Shown here one piece after another: positions 8,616 through 14,317 of a DNA stretch of 14,318 nt (the stretch's first letter is position 1; each line of letters starts with the position of its first letter). The translations under genes were made by a program, and so were the position numbers. The stretch comes from Spirochaetaceae bacterium (GTDB lineage: Bacteria > Spirochaetota > Spirochaetia > Treponematales > Breznakiellaceae): assembly GCA_031290855.1 (NCBI GenBank), contig JAISLM010000132.1:1-14318 (forward strand), written 5' to 3'. The notes beneath the pieces were generated by a model. It was not told where the DNA came from and did no database searches. It saw nothing but the letters and a program-made list of their open reading frames with translations.

Positions 8616-8621
8616 CTCCTT
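8616..8621 (-). promoter_or_regulatory. Ribosome binding site of ord
   Basis: AAGGAG on the minus strand, five T residues before the ord ATG; this fixes the start of ord. Confidence 0.8.
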
Positions 8622-8643
8622 AAACTGACACGTTATCAGGTAA

Positions 8644-8673
8644 ATCATATAGCTGTCGGGCATTATCCGTCAA
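8644..8673 (-). promoter_or_regulatory. Predicted sigma-70-type promoter of the ornithine operon
   Basis: On the minus strand TTGACG (8668-8673) and TATGAT (8644-8649) are each one base from consensus and are 18 bases apart. Transcription would begin near 8637 and leave a leader of roughly 27 bases with the ord ribosome site. No other promoter of this quality was noticed in the gaps of the operon, which supports a single main transcript through nhaC. Confidence 0.6.
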
Positions 8674-8720
8674 ATAATTTTTTTCCTATAATTATGCATA
8701 TAAAGGGCATTTATACGCAT

Positions 8721-8740
8721 TATTATGCGTTATTATGCGT
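8721..8740. repeat. 10-bp tandem repeat upstream of the ord promoter
   Basis: tattatgcgt occurs twice head to tail, followed by a third partial unit (tattt). It lies about 50-70 bases upstream of the predicted ord -35 box, where an activator could bind. This is suggestive only. Confidence 0.4.
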
Positions 8741-8965
8741 TATTTACAGTTTTATGAGAGAGGGGGCATCCCGCGAAAATGGACGAGAATATTTTGTTAT
8801 CGCCATATTGATAATTGGTGGGATTATAAGGCGAAACTTAAATTTTCCATCCTGTCATATTTGTGTGTGTAGCGAATGCGCGTGGTCACTGTCCGTTGAC
8901 CCGCCATGCAAGCCCAACATTTAAATGAGCCTCCTTGCGGCTCTGCGCTAAACTTGACAAATGAG

Positions 8966-8995
8966 GCTTTCCCAAAACATCAGTTTTGGGAAAGC
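8966..8995. repeat. Palindromic repeat, copy 1 (13-bp perfect stem)
   Basis: gctttcccaaaac (8966-8978) pairs perfectly with gttttgggaaagc (8983-8995) around an atca loop. The same sequence family recurs at 10822-10843 in the leader of gltD. Read on the plus strand in one frame it gives LSQNISFGKA; the gltD copy read on the minus strand gives LSQNFSFGKA. No T-run follows, so it is better described as a dispersed REP-like palindrome than as a terminator. Confidence 0.8.
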
Positions 8996-9057
8996 GGCCT
9001 TAAATTCCGCGGTTTTGCAAGGCTCCAATAATTCAGATTTCAGGGCAGACATACCCC

Positions 9058-9200
9058 CTGGGCGGGTTCGATTTGGGGAGGAAATGGCGGCGGCTGCGGT
9101 TCTCCGGGCGGATTATGCCGCCTATCCGGGCACAGGGCGGCAGGAAGGGGAACAAGCGGAAAAAAGCCCCGGCAGTCCGTTTCCCGCTGCGGGGTCTGAC
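9058..9200. repeat. Dispersed ~145-bp repeat, copy A
   Basis: It matches 13807-13954 in the same orientation. The two copies share their left end (ctgggcgggttcg) and right end (cgctgcggggtctgac), with about four-fifths of positions equal by eye and small gaps in the middle. Similarity stops abruptly at both ends, as for a mobile or insertion-sequence end. Short frames are shared by both copies but are stop-interrupted in copy B, so I do not call a protein. Confidence 0.85.
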
Positions 9201-9268
9201 ACCAAAGGCGGCTTATTGCTCTAAATCATTACCGGGTAACGATTTAAGCCGATAGAGGGTCAGACCCC
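9191..9268. repeat. Nested inverted repeat downstream of gltD
   Basis: ggggtctgac (9191-9200) is complemented by gtcagacccc (9259-9268). Between them a second hairpin pairs taaatcattac (9222-9232) with gtaacgattta (9236-9246), with one A-C mismatch and a 3-base cgg loop. The structure lies 64 or more bases past the gltD stop and has no T-run. It may end or protect the gltD transcript, or be a repeat-element end. Confidence 0.65.
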
Positions 9269-9331
9269 GGCAGATCGGTAAGTTCCGTGTTATTCACCTG
9301 GCACTCGTCTTACACCCCCCATTGCTCTCTA

Positions 9332-10780
9332 TCAAAAGGTTTCTATTATCGCTTCTGCGGCGGCTTTGCCGTCGGCAAGGGCGCGGACTACGAGGCTCGC
9401 GCCGTTCCGTGAGTCGCCCGCAGCCCAAACCTTGGGATTCGACGTGTGGAAGCTGCCGCGTGTCTTGATGTTGCCCTTCTCGTCCGTCGCGAGCGCGAGA
9501 TCGGCTACGATCCCTTCCTGCACGACGTGGGTGAAGCCCATCGCAAGAAGCACGAGGTCGGCCTCTATCTCGAAGTCCGCCCCGGCATCCTCCCGGAAGA
9601 CCGCCCTCCCGTTCTCCACGGTGGACCGGACCTTGCAGGCCCGGACGGCGGCGACCCTGCCTTCCCTGCCGGTAAACGCTTTCGTGCTGACCGACCACAG
9701 GCGCTCGCAGCCTTCCTGGTGGGAACTCGAGGTTTTGAACACGGCGGGCCACAGCGGCCAGGGCTGTTCTGGACTGCGGTGCTCCGGCGGTTTCGGCATC
9801 ACCTCTATCTGGGTAACCTTTTCCGCCCCCTGCCTGTTCGCCGTGCCCACGCAGTCGGAGCCCGTGTCGCCGCCGCCTATCACGAGCACCTTCCTGCGGA
9901 AGGCGTTCACATCGGCAAAGCCGTCCTGCTCAGTCGCCAGCGTACGGTTTTGCAGTGAAAGGAAGTCCAGCGCCTGCACGATGCCGCCAAGCTCCCTCCC
10001 CGGCGCGGCCAGGTCGCGGGGCTCGCGCGCCCCTATGGTCAGCAGCAACAGGTCGTACTCCGCCTCCAGCTTCCTCGCATCGATGATTTCCGCGCCGCGC
10101 CCGGTAGTCCCGAAAGCGTATGGCCCGGAACCGACGCGGGTGTTCGTCCTGAAGACGACGCCTTCCGCCGCCATCACCGCAATCCGCCTGTCGATGAAGT
10201 CCTTTCCCATCTTGAAATTCGGGATTCCGTAGCGCAGGTAGCCGCCCGCCGCCCTGTCGCCCTCGTAAACTGTAACAAGGAAGCCGGCCCTATTCAAAAA
10301 GTAGGCCGCCGAAAGGCCCGCCGGCCCGCCGCCCACGATGGCGACGCGCTTCCCGTTCCGTTTTGCGGGCGGACGCGGTACGACAAGCCCCAATTCGAAG
10401 GCTTTCTCGATGACGGCAAGCTCGTTCTGCCTTATCGTAACCGGCTCGTCGTTGGCGCCCAGCACACAGGACGCCTCGCAAAGCGCCGGACACACGCGCC
10501 CGGTAAACTCAGGGAAAGGATGCGTCTCCTGCAATAAGGCCCAGGCTCCCGCCCAGTCCCCGCGAAAGATCCGATCCTGGTACTCCGGCATCACGTTGGA
10601 AAGCGGACAGGCCCAATGGCAGAACGGCACGGCGCAGTCCATACAGCGGCTCGCCTGCGCCCGCCTCTCCTCGTCCGAAAGTTGCTCCTCAACCTCGCTG
10701 TAATCATTAATACGCTCTTCCACCGGCCTATAGCCGGAAACCTTGCGCTTTACCTTCAAAAACCCTTTTGGATCGCCCAT
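9332..10780 (-). CDS. gltD: Glutamate synthase small subunit-type NADPH oxidoreductase
   Basis: From the chosen start the product has 482 residues, the usual size for GltD. N-terminal cysteines C46, C49, C54 and C58, and a second set at C97, C101 and C105, bind the [4Fe-4S] clusters. GGGPAGL (150-156) is the FAD site and GGGDTG (302-307) the NADPH site. The C-terminal AGDSRNGASLVVRALADGK closes the FAD domain. GltD passes electrons from NADPH to the large subunit GltB for glutamate synthesis from glutamine and 2-oxoglutarate. No gltB is seen here. The frame is open up to an ATG at 10850-10852, but those 24 extra residues are largely a palindromic repeat and lack a ribosome site. The ATG at 10778-10780 has AAGG 8 bases upstream and matches the family start (MGDPKGFLKVKR). 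Confidence 0.92.
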   Translation of the reverse strand: MGDPKGFLKVKRKVSGYRPVEERINDYSEVEEQLSDEERRAQASRCMDCAVPFCHWACPLSNVMPEYQDRIFRGDWAGAWALLQETHPFPEFTGRVCPALCEASCVLGANDEPVTIRQNELAVIEKAFELGLVVPRPPAKRNGKRVAIVGGGPAGLSAAYFLNRAGFLVTVYEGDRAAGGYLRYGIPNFKMGKDFIDRRIAVMAAEGVVFRTNTRVGSGPYAFGTTGRGAEIIDARKLEAEYDLLLLTIGAREPRDLAAPGRELGGIVQALDFLSLQNRTLATEQDGFADVNAFRRKVLVIGGGDTGSDCVGTANRQGAEKVTQIEVMPKPPEHRSPEQPWPLWPAVFKTSSSHQEGCERLWSVSTKAFTGREGRVAAVRACKVRSTVENGRAVFREDAGADFEIEADLVLLAMGFTHVVQEGIVADLALATDEKGNIKTRGSFHTSNPKVWAAGDSRNGASLVVRALADGKAAAEAIIETF

Positions 10781-10821
10781 ACCATCCGCCTTGAAATTAT
10801 TTTCTTTAACATTAGAGGCCT

Positions 10822-10843
10822 TCCCAAAACTGAAGTTTTGGGA
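10822..10843. repeat. Palindromic repeat, copy 2, in the gltD leader
   Basis: tcccaaaac / gttttggga, a 9-bp perfect stem with a tgaa loop. Together with the flanking aggcc it matches the palindrome at 8966-8995. It lies about 42 bases upstream of the chosen gltD start and would fold in the leader mRNA, or, if the upstream ATG is used, be translated as LSQNFSFGKA. Confidence 0.75.
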
Positions 10844-10850
10844 CAGACCC

Positions 10851-10856
10851 ATTATA
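10851..10856 (-). promoter_or_regulatory. Possible -10 box for gltD
   Basis: A perfect TATAAT on the minus strand overlaps the upstream ATG of the gltD frame. The expected -35 position holds only a poor match. If used, transcription would start near 10844, downstream of that ATG, which would force translation from 10780. Confidence 0.3.
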
Positions 10857-11037
10857 CAGAATATTCGCCGTCCCCGCCAGAGTACACAGTGAGGTGTCCA
10901 GGGTCAGCGTTATTTACTTTTTGCTGAAACGAATATCAGTAATGGAATGGGTTTCGGGAGGGAAATTATGGAGATCGCCGGGGAAGAAATCCGCAGGATA
11001 AAAGAGAGTCTGGAGGGATAACCGGTACTCAGCGAAA

Positions 11038-11240
11038 GTGGGGCACATACCGCAAAAGCTGGCAGACGTGCCGGCTATAGCCCTGACAACCATACCGGCT
11101 GGACGGGATGAGTTCACCGTCATGGAGGAGTTTGGCAAGGCTAGGCCGGATTTTTTCAAACAATTTCTTGAACTCTCCTACAGAATACCTGGCGCCGTAC
11201 CTTCGGGAGGGTGTTTGCCCGAATGAACCTCACCGGCACA
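11038..11240 (+). pseudogene. ISAs1-family transposase, N-terminal remnant
   Basis: The plus strand reads LADVPAIALTTIPAG, then MEEFGKARPDFFKQFLEL and SYRIPG, closely following the ISAs1-family N-terminus (a hydrophobic segment ending in AG, then EEFGKA.. and FLELPNGIPSHDTFGRVF). After RIPG the match continues in another frame as TFGRVFARMNL, so a frameshift lies around 11190-11200. The remaining two-thirds of a transposase, including the DDE residues, are absent. It is therefore a dead fragment on the strand opposite the neighbouring genes. Confidence is good for the family and low for exact ends. Confidence 0.65.
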
Positions 11241-11251
11241 GCCCGCAACGG

Positions 11252-11270
11252 CAAACCGCTATGCGGTTTG
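11252..11270. repeat. Palindrome caaaccgc-tat-gcggtttg
   Basis: A perfect 8-bp stem with a 3-base loop. Its core resembles the hairpin at 304-330 downstream of nhaC, suggesting a dispersed family. It follows the ISAs1-like fragment immediately. Confidence 0.6.
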
Positions 11271-11373
11271 TACCTGACGTTTTACTTCCTGCCTAACCTG
11301 GTAAGGAGGGATAAGGCGGGGGAGCATATCCGCCGCGAATAAAAACCGGTACATTTTTTTAACGTTAATTAAG

Positions 11374-11389
11374 AAGCTTTCCCAAGCTT
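11374..11389. repeat. Short palindrome related to gctttccc repeats
   Basis: aagctt-tccc-aagctt contains gctttcccaa, the first part of the palindrome at 8966-8995, and reads LGKAS on the minus strand (compare FGKAS in the gltD copy). It may be a truncated family member. Confidence 0.35.
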
Positions 11390-11735
11390 GTATTTCGTAC
11401 CTGCCGGCCGTCCCTTATAATACAGTTCGGGAAATGCCGCGTCCCCCGCTTCCCCCTGAACCTATGGTTCCGCCTTCACTCTTTGCCGAGCCGGGCTGAA
11501 CACCTGCCGGGTCATGTGGGCTGCGTTTTTGATCTTGGGGAATAACCGTTCAGGGCGTTTTGCGAACTCTCCTTGACCCTGCCGGGAATGAGCCGCATCA
11601 GCATTTTACCTCCCGGCTGAAATCCTTTTTTCGTTTTTCAAACGGTTTTCATACTCGGCTTTTTCCAAGATGCCGCGGAACCGCCACACACGACAATTTT
11701 TTCCGTGATGTCCTCCCAATATTCCGCTTTATCAC
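11374..11735 (-). pseudogene. Degenerate coding stretch of unknown origin
   Basis: On the minus strand, pieces with protein-like composition follow each other in shifting frames: AEYWEDITEKIV (~11720-11690), then ILEKAEYENRLKNEKRISAGR, then FAKRPERLFPKIKNAAHMTRQ followed by a stop, and finally AAFPELYYKGRPAGTKYKLGKAS ending in TAA near 11368-11371. At least one frameshift and two internal stops break it. I do not recognise the family; it could be a second mobile-element remnant or a decayed chromosomal gene. Confidence 0.35.
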
Positions 11736-11868
11736 GGCTTTGGGAGGGCGTCTATCCCTTAACTTGTTGACAGTGGGAAGTCTCCCCTCATCAATAATGA
11801 ATGATGCGCCGGCTCGGTAGCCCGCCGCCCTTTTCAAACCGAGGGCGCAATGGAGGAAAACCGCCGGG

Positions 11869-13548
11869 CTAATTTGAGTAGACGCCGGTGACGTTGACGT
11901 CGCTCCAGTGGCTTGAGTAGGCTTCTATGCCGCCGGAAGCCTCTTCCCAGATGTTTTGCAGTGCGTATGACGGCTCGCGGCTTACCGTATGACCCCGGAC
12001 GTCTATCTGTGAAAGCTGTGTCTCTCCAAATGAGAAGGCCAGGTGGCGGTTGTCGAGGTTTCCGAAATAGAATGTTTCCCGGTCATCGCGCGTGACCGGG
12101 CTTTCGCCGGGCGGAAGCCGCGCCGTGGCCGGCTGGGCGTCCGCCTTGAAATCGGGCAGGGCCCCGGACCCAAGGGCGGGATCGACAGGCACCCAGCCGA
12201 ATTCGTCTATCCAGAATTCCACCCAGTAGTGGGGAGACGCGCTGCCAGCCAGTCCGCAGAGAACGCCGGCCACCGGAACCGCCGGGATGCCGGCGGCCCG
12301 GCACAACGCGCAGTAGAGCATCGCCGCCGTATAAGTGTCAGCCTTCTTTTGGGAAAGGGCCTGCCGGACGGGGTAGCCCGTTATTTCTGACTCCACCGCG
12401 AATTCTTTCAAAAAGTTCCGGTAGATAGAGTAGGCCTTGAGGTAGGGATTCCGCTCGCTTCCGGCAAAGGATGCCGCCTTCTCCCTTATCGCCCTGTCGT
12501 TTGAAGGCACCAAGGCCGACGGGAGCGTCCAGGTCTTGAAAACCGGGCTGTCGGCGTAGGGTTTGACCAGTTCGGGCCGCACCCGCGTTTCAACGCCGTA
12601 CACGTCGACCAGGTACGAGACGGAGATCCGCCTCCCGTCCCCCGATTTCAGGTCGTTAAGCCGGTAGAGGGACGCGCCCCGGTAGTCGGCGACGAAGGGC
12701 TTCGAACTGCCCGAAAGCGTCTCCTTATTCAACTGGGAGGCGGTGGACGCGGGGAACGGACACCACAGGTATATGCCGTTAGGCGGCGCGGCCTTCTCCG
12801 CCCGCACATCGACCGAGTAAGAGATCGAGTAGGTGCGCTTGTCCTTTATCGTTTTGACGCCCGGTTTTGCGCGTACCTCGAAGGCGACGGCGTTGCTTTT
12901 TTCACGCGGCGTGGAGACCTGCACTATGCCGCTCGTCGCGCCGTCACAGACCCGCACGCTGATTTCGTGTTCGTTCCACGCCTCGTAAGCGCCCGTATTC
13001 CCGCGCACCTCGATCAGCGGTATCGCCGAAACCTCCGCCGGGGTGTAGGGCTGCCGCTCGACCGCCCAACTGAACGACACCGCCCCGTCGTCCCTCCTTC
13101 CGCCGAAACCGCTGCCCTGTATCACGACCAGCTCACCTATCGCGGCGGAGGCGGGGCGCACCTGCGTTATCACGGGAGCGTAGCTCGGCTGCGTTTTCGT
13201 AAAGAGGGGCATCGATTCCAGCGTGGAAAACAGCACCGGGTTGCTCTTCCTGTTACGCCTGTGGACGTATATGAACCCCGATTCCCCAAAATCAGGGATA
13301 CGCAGCACGATCTTGTTGTCGCTCCATTCAAGGTACGACGACATGGTCGGCCTTACGCCGCCTATCGTAACGAAAGATTCCCCCTGCCCCTCGCCGAAGG
13401 CTTCCCCCATGATCGTCAGATTCTGGCCGGCAACGGCGAAGCGCGGCTCTATCATCGATATACGCGGCGGTTCCATGCCGCACACCGCGAACAGCAGCGA
13501 GTATAACAGCGAAAACCCGGTTTTTACCCCGCGTTTAAGTTTAGTCAT
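11869..13548 (-). CDS. Predicted exported TIG/IPT and transglutaminase-like domain protein
   Basis: The product, counted from the ATG at 13546-13548, has 559 residues; a TTG at 13591-13593 could add 15 residues but would spoil the signal. The N-terminus has basic KLKR, a hydrophobic core (about 10-22) and Cys23, which suggests a lipoprotein, although Val before the Cys is unusual. Two TIG/IPT-like beta domains follow (about 28-108, ISMIEPRFAVAGQNLTIMGEAFG; about 124-226, ITQVRPASAAIGELVVIQGSGFG). A transglutaminase-like core spans about 350-460, with LCRAAGIPAVPVAG, His440 in PHYWVEFW and Asp456 in GWVPVDPALG. The position expected for the catalytic Cys is Thr405 (ADTYTAAM), so it may bind rather than catalyse. 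No partner gene is nearby. The likely place is the cell envelope. Confidence 0.82.
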   Translation of the reverse strand: MTKLKRGVKTGFSLLYSLLFAVCGMEPPRISMIEPRFAVAGQNLTIMGEAFGEGQGESFVTIGGVRPTMSSYLEWSDNKIVLRIPDFGESGFIYVHRRNRKSNPVLFSTLESMPLFTKTQPSYAPVITQVRPASAAIGELVVIQGSGFGGRRDDGAVSFSWAVERQPYTPAEVSAIPLIEVRGNTGAYEAWNEHEISVRVCDGATSGIVQVSTPREKSNAVAFEVRAKPGVKTIKDKRTYSISYSVDVRAEKAAPPNGIYLWCPFPASTASQLNKETLSGSSKPFVADYRGASLYRLNDLKSGDGRRISVSYLVDVYGVETRVRPELVKPYADSPVFKTWTLPSALVPSNDRAIREKAASFAGSERNPYLKAYSIYRNFLKEFAVESEITGYPVRQALSQKKADTYTAAMLYCALCRAAGIPAVPVAGVLCGLAGSASPHYWVEFWIDEFGWVPVDPALGSGALPDFKADAQPATARLPPGESPVTRDDRETFYFGNLDNRHLAFSFGETQLSQIDVRGHTVSREPSYALQNIWEEASGGIEAYSSHWSDVNVTGVYSN

Positions 13549-13680
13549 GCGGTCAGTGTCGCATAAAGCGCCGAAAACCTCCAGCCTGTGCAAGCGTTAC
13601 ACCCTTGCTTACGTAGTTTCGTTGCGCAAAACTACAGTCCTCTCCTGGGGACAACTCTGAAGGACTACCCCGCCGCCGCT

Positions 13681-13803
13681 TCAGCCTTTCAGAAAAGTTG
13701 TCTTATCTGACGGTCCCTTGTCCCCGTAAGCGTTGGTCTTCACCTTGCCGTTGCAGGTGATAATCGCCGCTTCCCTAAGTCTATGCCGACAGTAATGTCC
13801 TTT
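13681..13803 (-). pseudogene. Possible IS110-type transposase N-terminal remnant
   Basis: The minus strand reads KDITVGIDLGKR and then, one frame over, REAAIITCNGKVKTNAYGDKG up to a TGA at 13681-13683. The joined peptide resembles the start of DEDD (IS110-type) transposases, which begin with a strand containing GIDxGK and soon a DGKV-like turn. It is only about 40 residues and frameshifted, so it is not functional. Another RNase H-fold protein is possible. Confidence 0.35.
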
Positions 13804-13806
13804 CTA

Positions 13807-13954
13807 CTGGGCGGGTTCGGTTTGGGGAAGAAATGGCGGCTGCCACGGTCCGCCGGACGGATTATGCCGTTTATCCGGGCGCAGGAGATAAGGGAAGAGG
13901 GTATAAGCGGAAAAACGCGAGCCCGGCAGCCCGTTTCCCGCTGCGGGGTCTGAC
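13807..13954. repeat. Dispersed ~145-bp repeat, copy B
   Basis: Second copy of the repeat at 9058-9200, same orientation. Its left end lies a few bases from the start of the IS110-like remnant. Its right end forms a quasi-palindrome (ggggtc-t-gacccc, 13946-13958). See copy A for the shared ends. Confidence 0.85.
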
Positions 13955-13984
13955 CCCGGCCCTATATGCAGCGTAGCCCGGCTT

Positions 13985-14101
13985 AGCGCCATGGATGGCG
14001 CTGTTTCCACATATTTAGCCGGAGTTTTTGCTTTGCAAAAACTCCGATGTCATAATCCGGCAGGGATGCCGGGTTATGACACAAATTTGGTGCCTGGCAC
14101 C
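13985..14101. repeat. Series of four palindromes
   Basis: (1) agcgcc / ggcgct, 13985-14002. (2) cggagtttttg / caaaaactccg, 14020-14046, an 11-bp perfect stem. (3) gtcataa + ccggc / gccgg + ttatgac, 14049-14080, 13 pairs including one T-G, loop agggat. (4) ggtgcc-t-ggcacc, 14089-14101. They lie nearly end to end, like a REP/BIME-type mosaic. None has the T-run of a terminator on the strand of the neighbouring genes. Confidence 0.75.
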
Positions 14102-14155
14102 CTTGCGTTTACAAGCCCGCAGGGAGCGAAGCCAAGATGACCGAATAGCCTCACT

Positions 14156-14197
14156 GTCCGCTATCAGCTACTTGTCTCCGCCGACACTATAGCGGAC
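14156..14197. repeat. 9-bp inverted repeat spanning the end of the right-edge gene
   Basis: gtccgctat (14156-14164) is complemented by atagcggac (14189-14197), with a 24-base loop that includes the TAG stop of the partial gene. On the minus strand no T-run follows. It may stabilise the 3' end of that mRNA. Confidence 0.5.
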
Positions 14198-14317
14198 TAA
14201 AAAAACAAACAGTTCTCTGTCAGATTTGGCTATCTGAGCTAATGCCGCTCGATTGTCGCTTATGTCTATCTCAATTTTTCTCTGTATTTGTTCACTTAAA
14301 GAAATTAAGACTTGCGT
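14168..14317 (-). CDS. C-terminal end of an unknown protein (runs off the window)
   Basis: The minus strand is open from the right edge to a TAG at 14168-14170, giving 49 residues without an internal stop, including SLSEQIQRKIEIDISDN and RAALAQIAKSDRELFVFLV. The composition is protein-like: amphipathic, mixed charges, with a short hydrophobic FVFLV near the end. I do not recognise the family. Most of the gene lies beyond 14318. Being outside the repeat-rich stretch, it is probably a real chromosomal gene, but 49 codons could be open by chance. Confidence 0.45.
   Translation of the reverse strand, partial: TQVLISLSEQIQRKIEIDISDNRAALAQIAKSDRELFVFLVRYSVGGDK

Larger units (their letters stand above)
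8674..9331. other. Intergenic region between ord and gltD
   Basis: No gene is supported. From left to right it holds an AT-rich stretch with a 10-base tandem repeat (tattatgcgt twice, 8721-8740), a region without clear content (about 8760-8960) with a weak gagcc/ggctc stem (8927-8943), a strong palindrome (8966-8995), one copy of a 145-bp dispersed repeat (9058-9200), and hairpins up to 9268. Short open frames here are broken by or composed of these repeats. Confidence 0.7.
10857..11868. other. Repeat and insertion-sequence graveyard between gltD and the TIG gene
   Basis: About 1 kb without an intact gene. It holds a frameshifted ISAs1-like fragment (about 11038-11240), a palindrome (11252-11270), an AT-rich spot (11354-11373), a short gctttcccaagctt palindrome (11374-11389) and a degenerate minus-strand coding stretch (about 11374-11735). 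A 7-bp inverted pair (tagcccg 11818-11824, cgggcta 11865-11871) overlaps the stop codon of the TIG gene; with no T-run it is at most a weak terminator. Confidence 0.6.
13549..14167. other. Repeat-rich intergenic region upstream of the TIG gene
   Basis: No intact gene is seen. It contains a gtagttt/aaactac hairpin (13613-13635), a small transposase-like remnant (13681-13803), the second copy of the 145-bp repeat (13807-13954), and a series of palindromes up to 14101. No clear promoter or ribosome site for the TIG gene was found in the part next to it; a GGAGG lies about 30 bases before the ATG, too far for normal use. Confidence 0.65.

Noticed and set aside
8694..8924. Possible 76-codon plus-strand gene between ord and gltD
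   Set aside because: No clear ribosome site, odd composition, and it starts inside the tandem repeat; no family is recognised.
8966..8995. The 13-bp palindrome as a rho-independent terminator
   Set aside because: No T-run follows on either strand, and a related copy sits upstream of a gene rather than at a gene end.
8961..9224. Possible 87-codon gene starting MRLSQNISFGKA
   Set aside because: It is built from the palindrome and the 145-bp repeat, with no independent coding sign, and the other repeat copy is stop-interrupted.
9366..10232. Plus-strand open frame (288 codons) opposite gltD
   Set aside because: Shadow of gltD in GC-rich codons; the gltD frame has its cysteine clusters and both nucleotide-binding motifs.
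10778..10852. N-terminal 24-residue extension of GltD
   Set aside because: It encodes mostly the palindromic repeat, overlaps a perfect TATAAT and lacks a ribosome site; the ATG at 10780 fits the family start. Proteomics could overturn this.
13804..14010. 68-codon minus-strand frame over the second 145-bp repeat
   Set aside because: The same strand of copy A is broken by stops, so the frame is not maintained; it is more likely repeat DNA.
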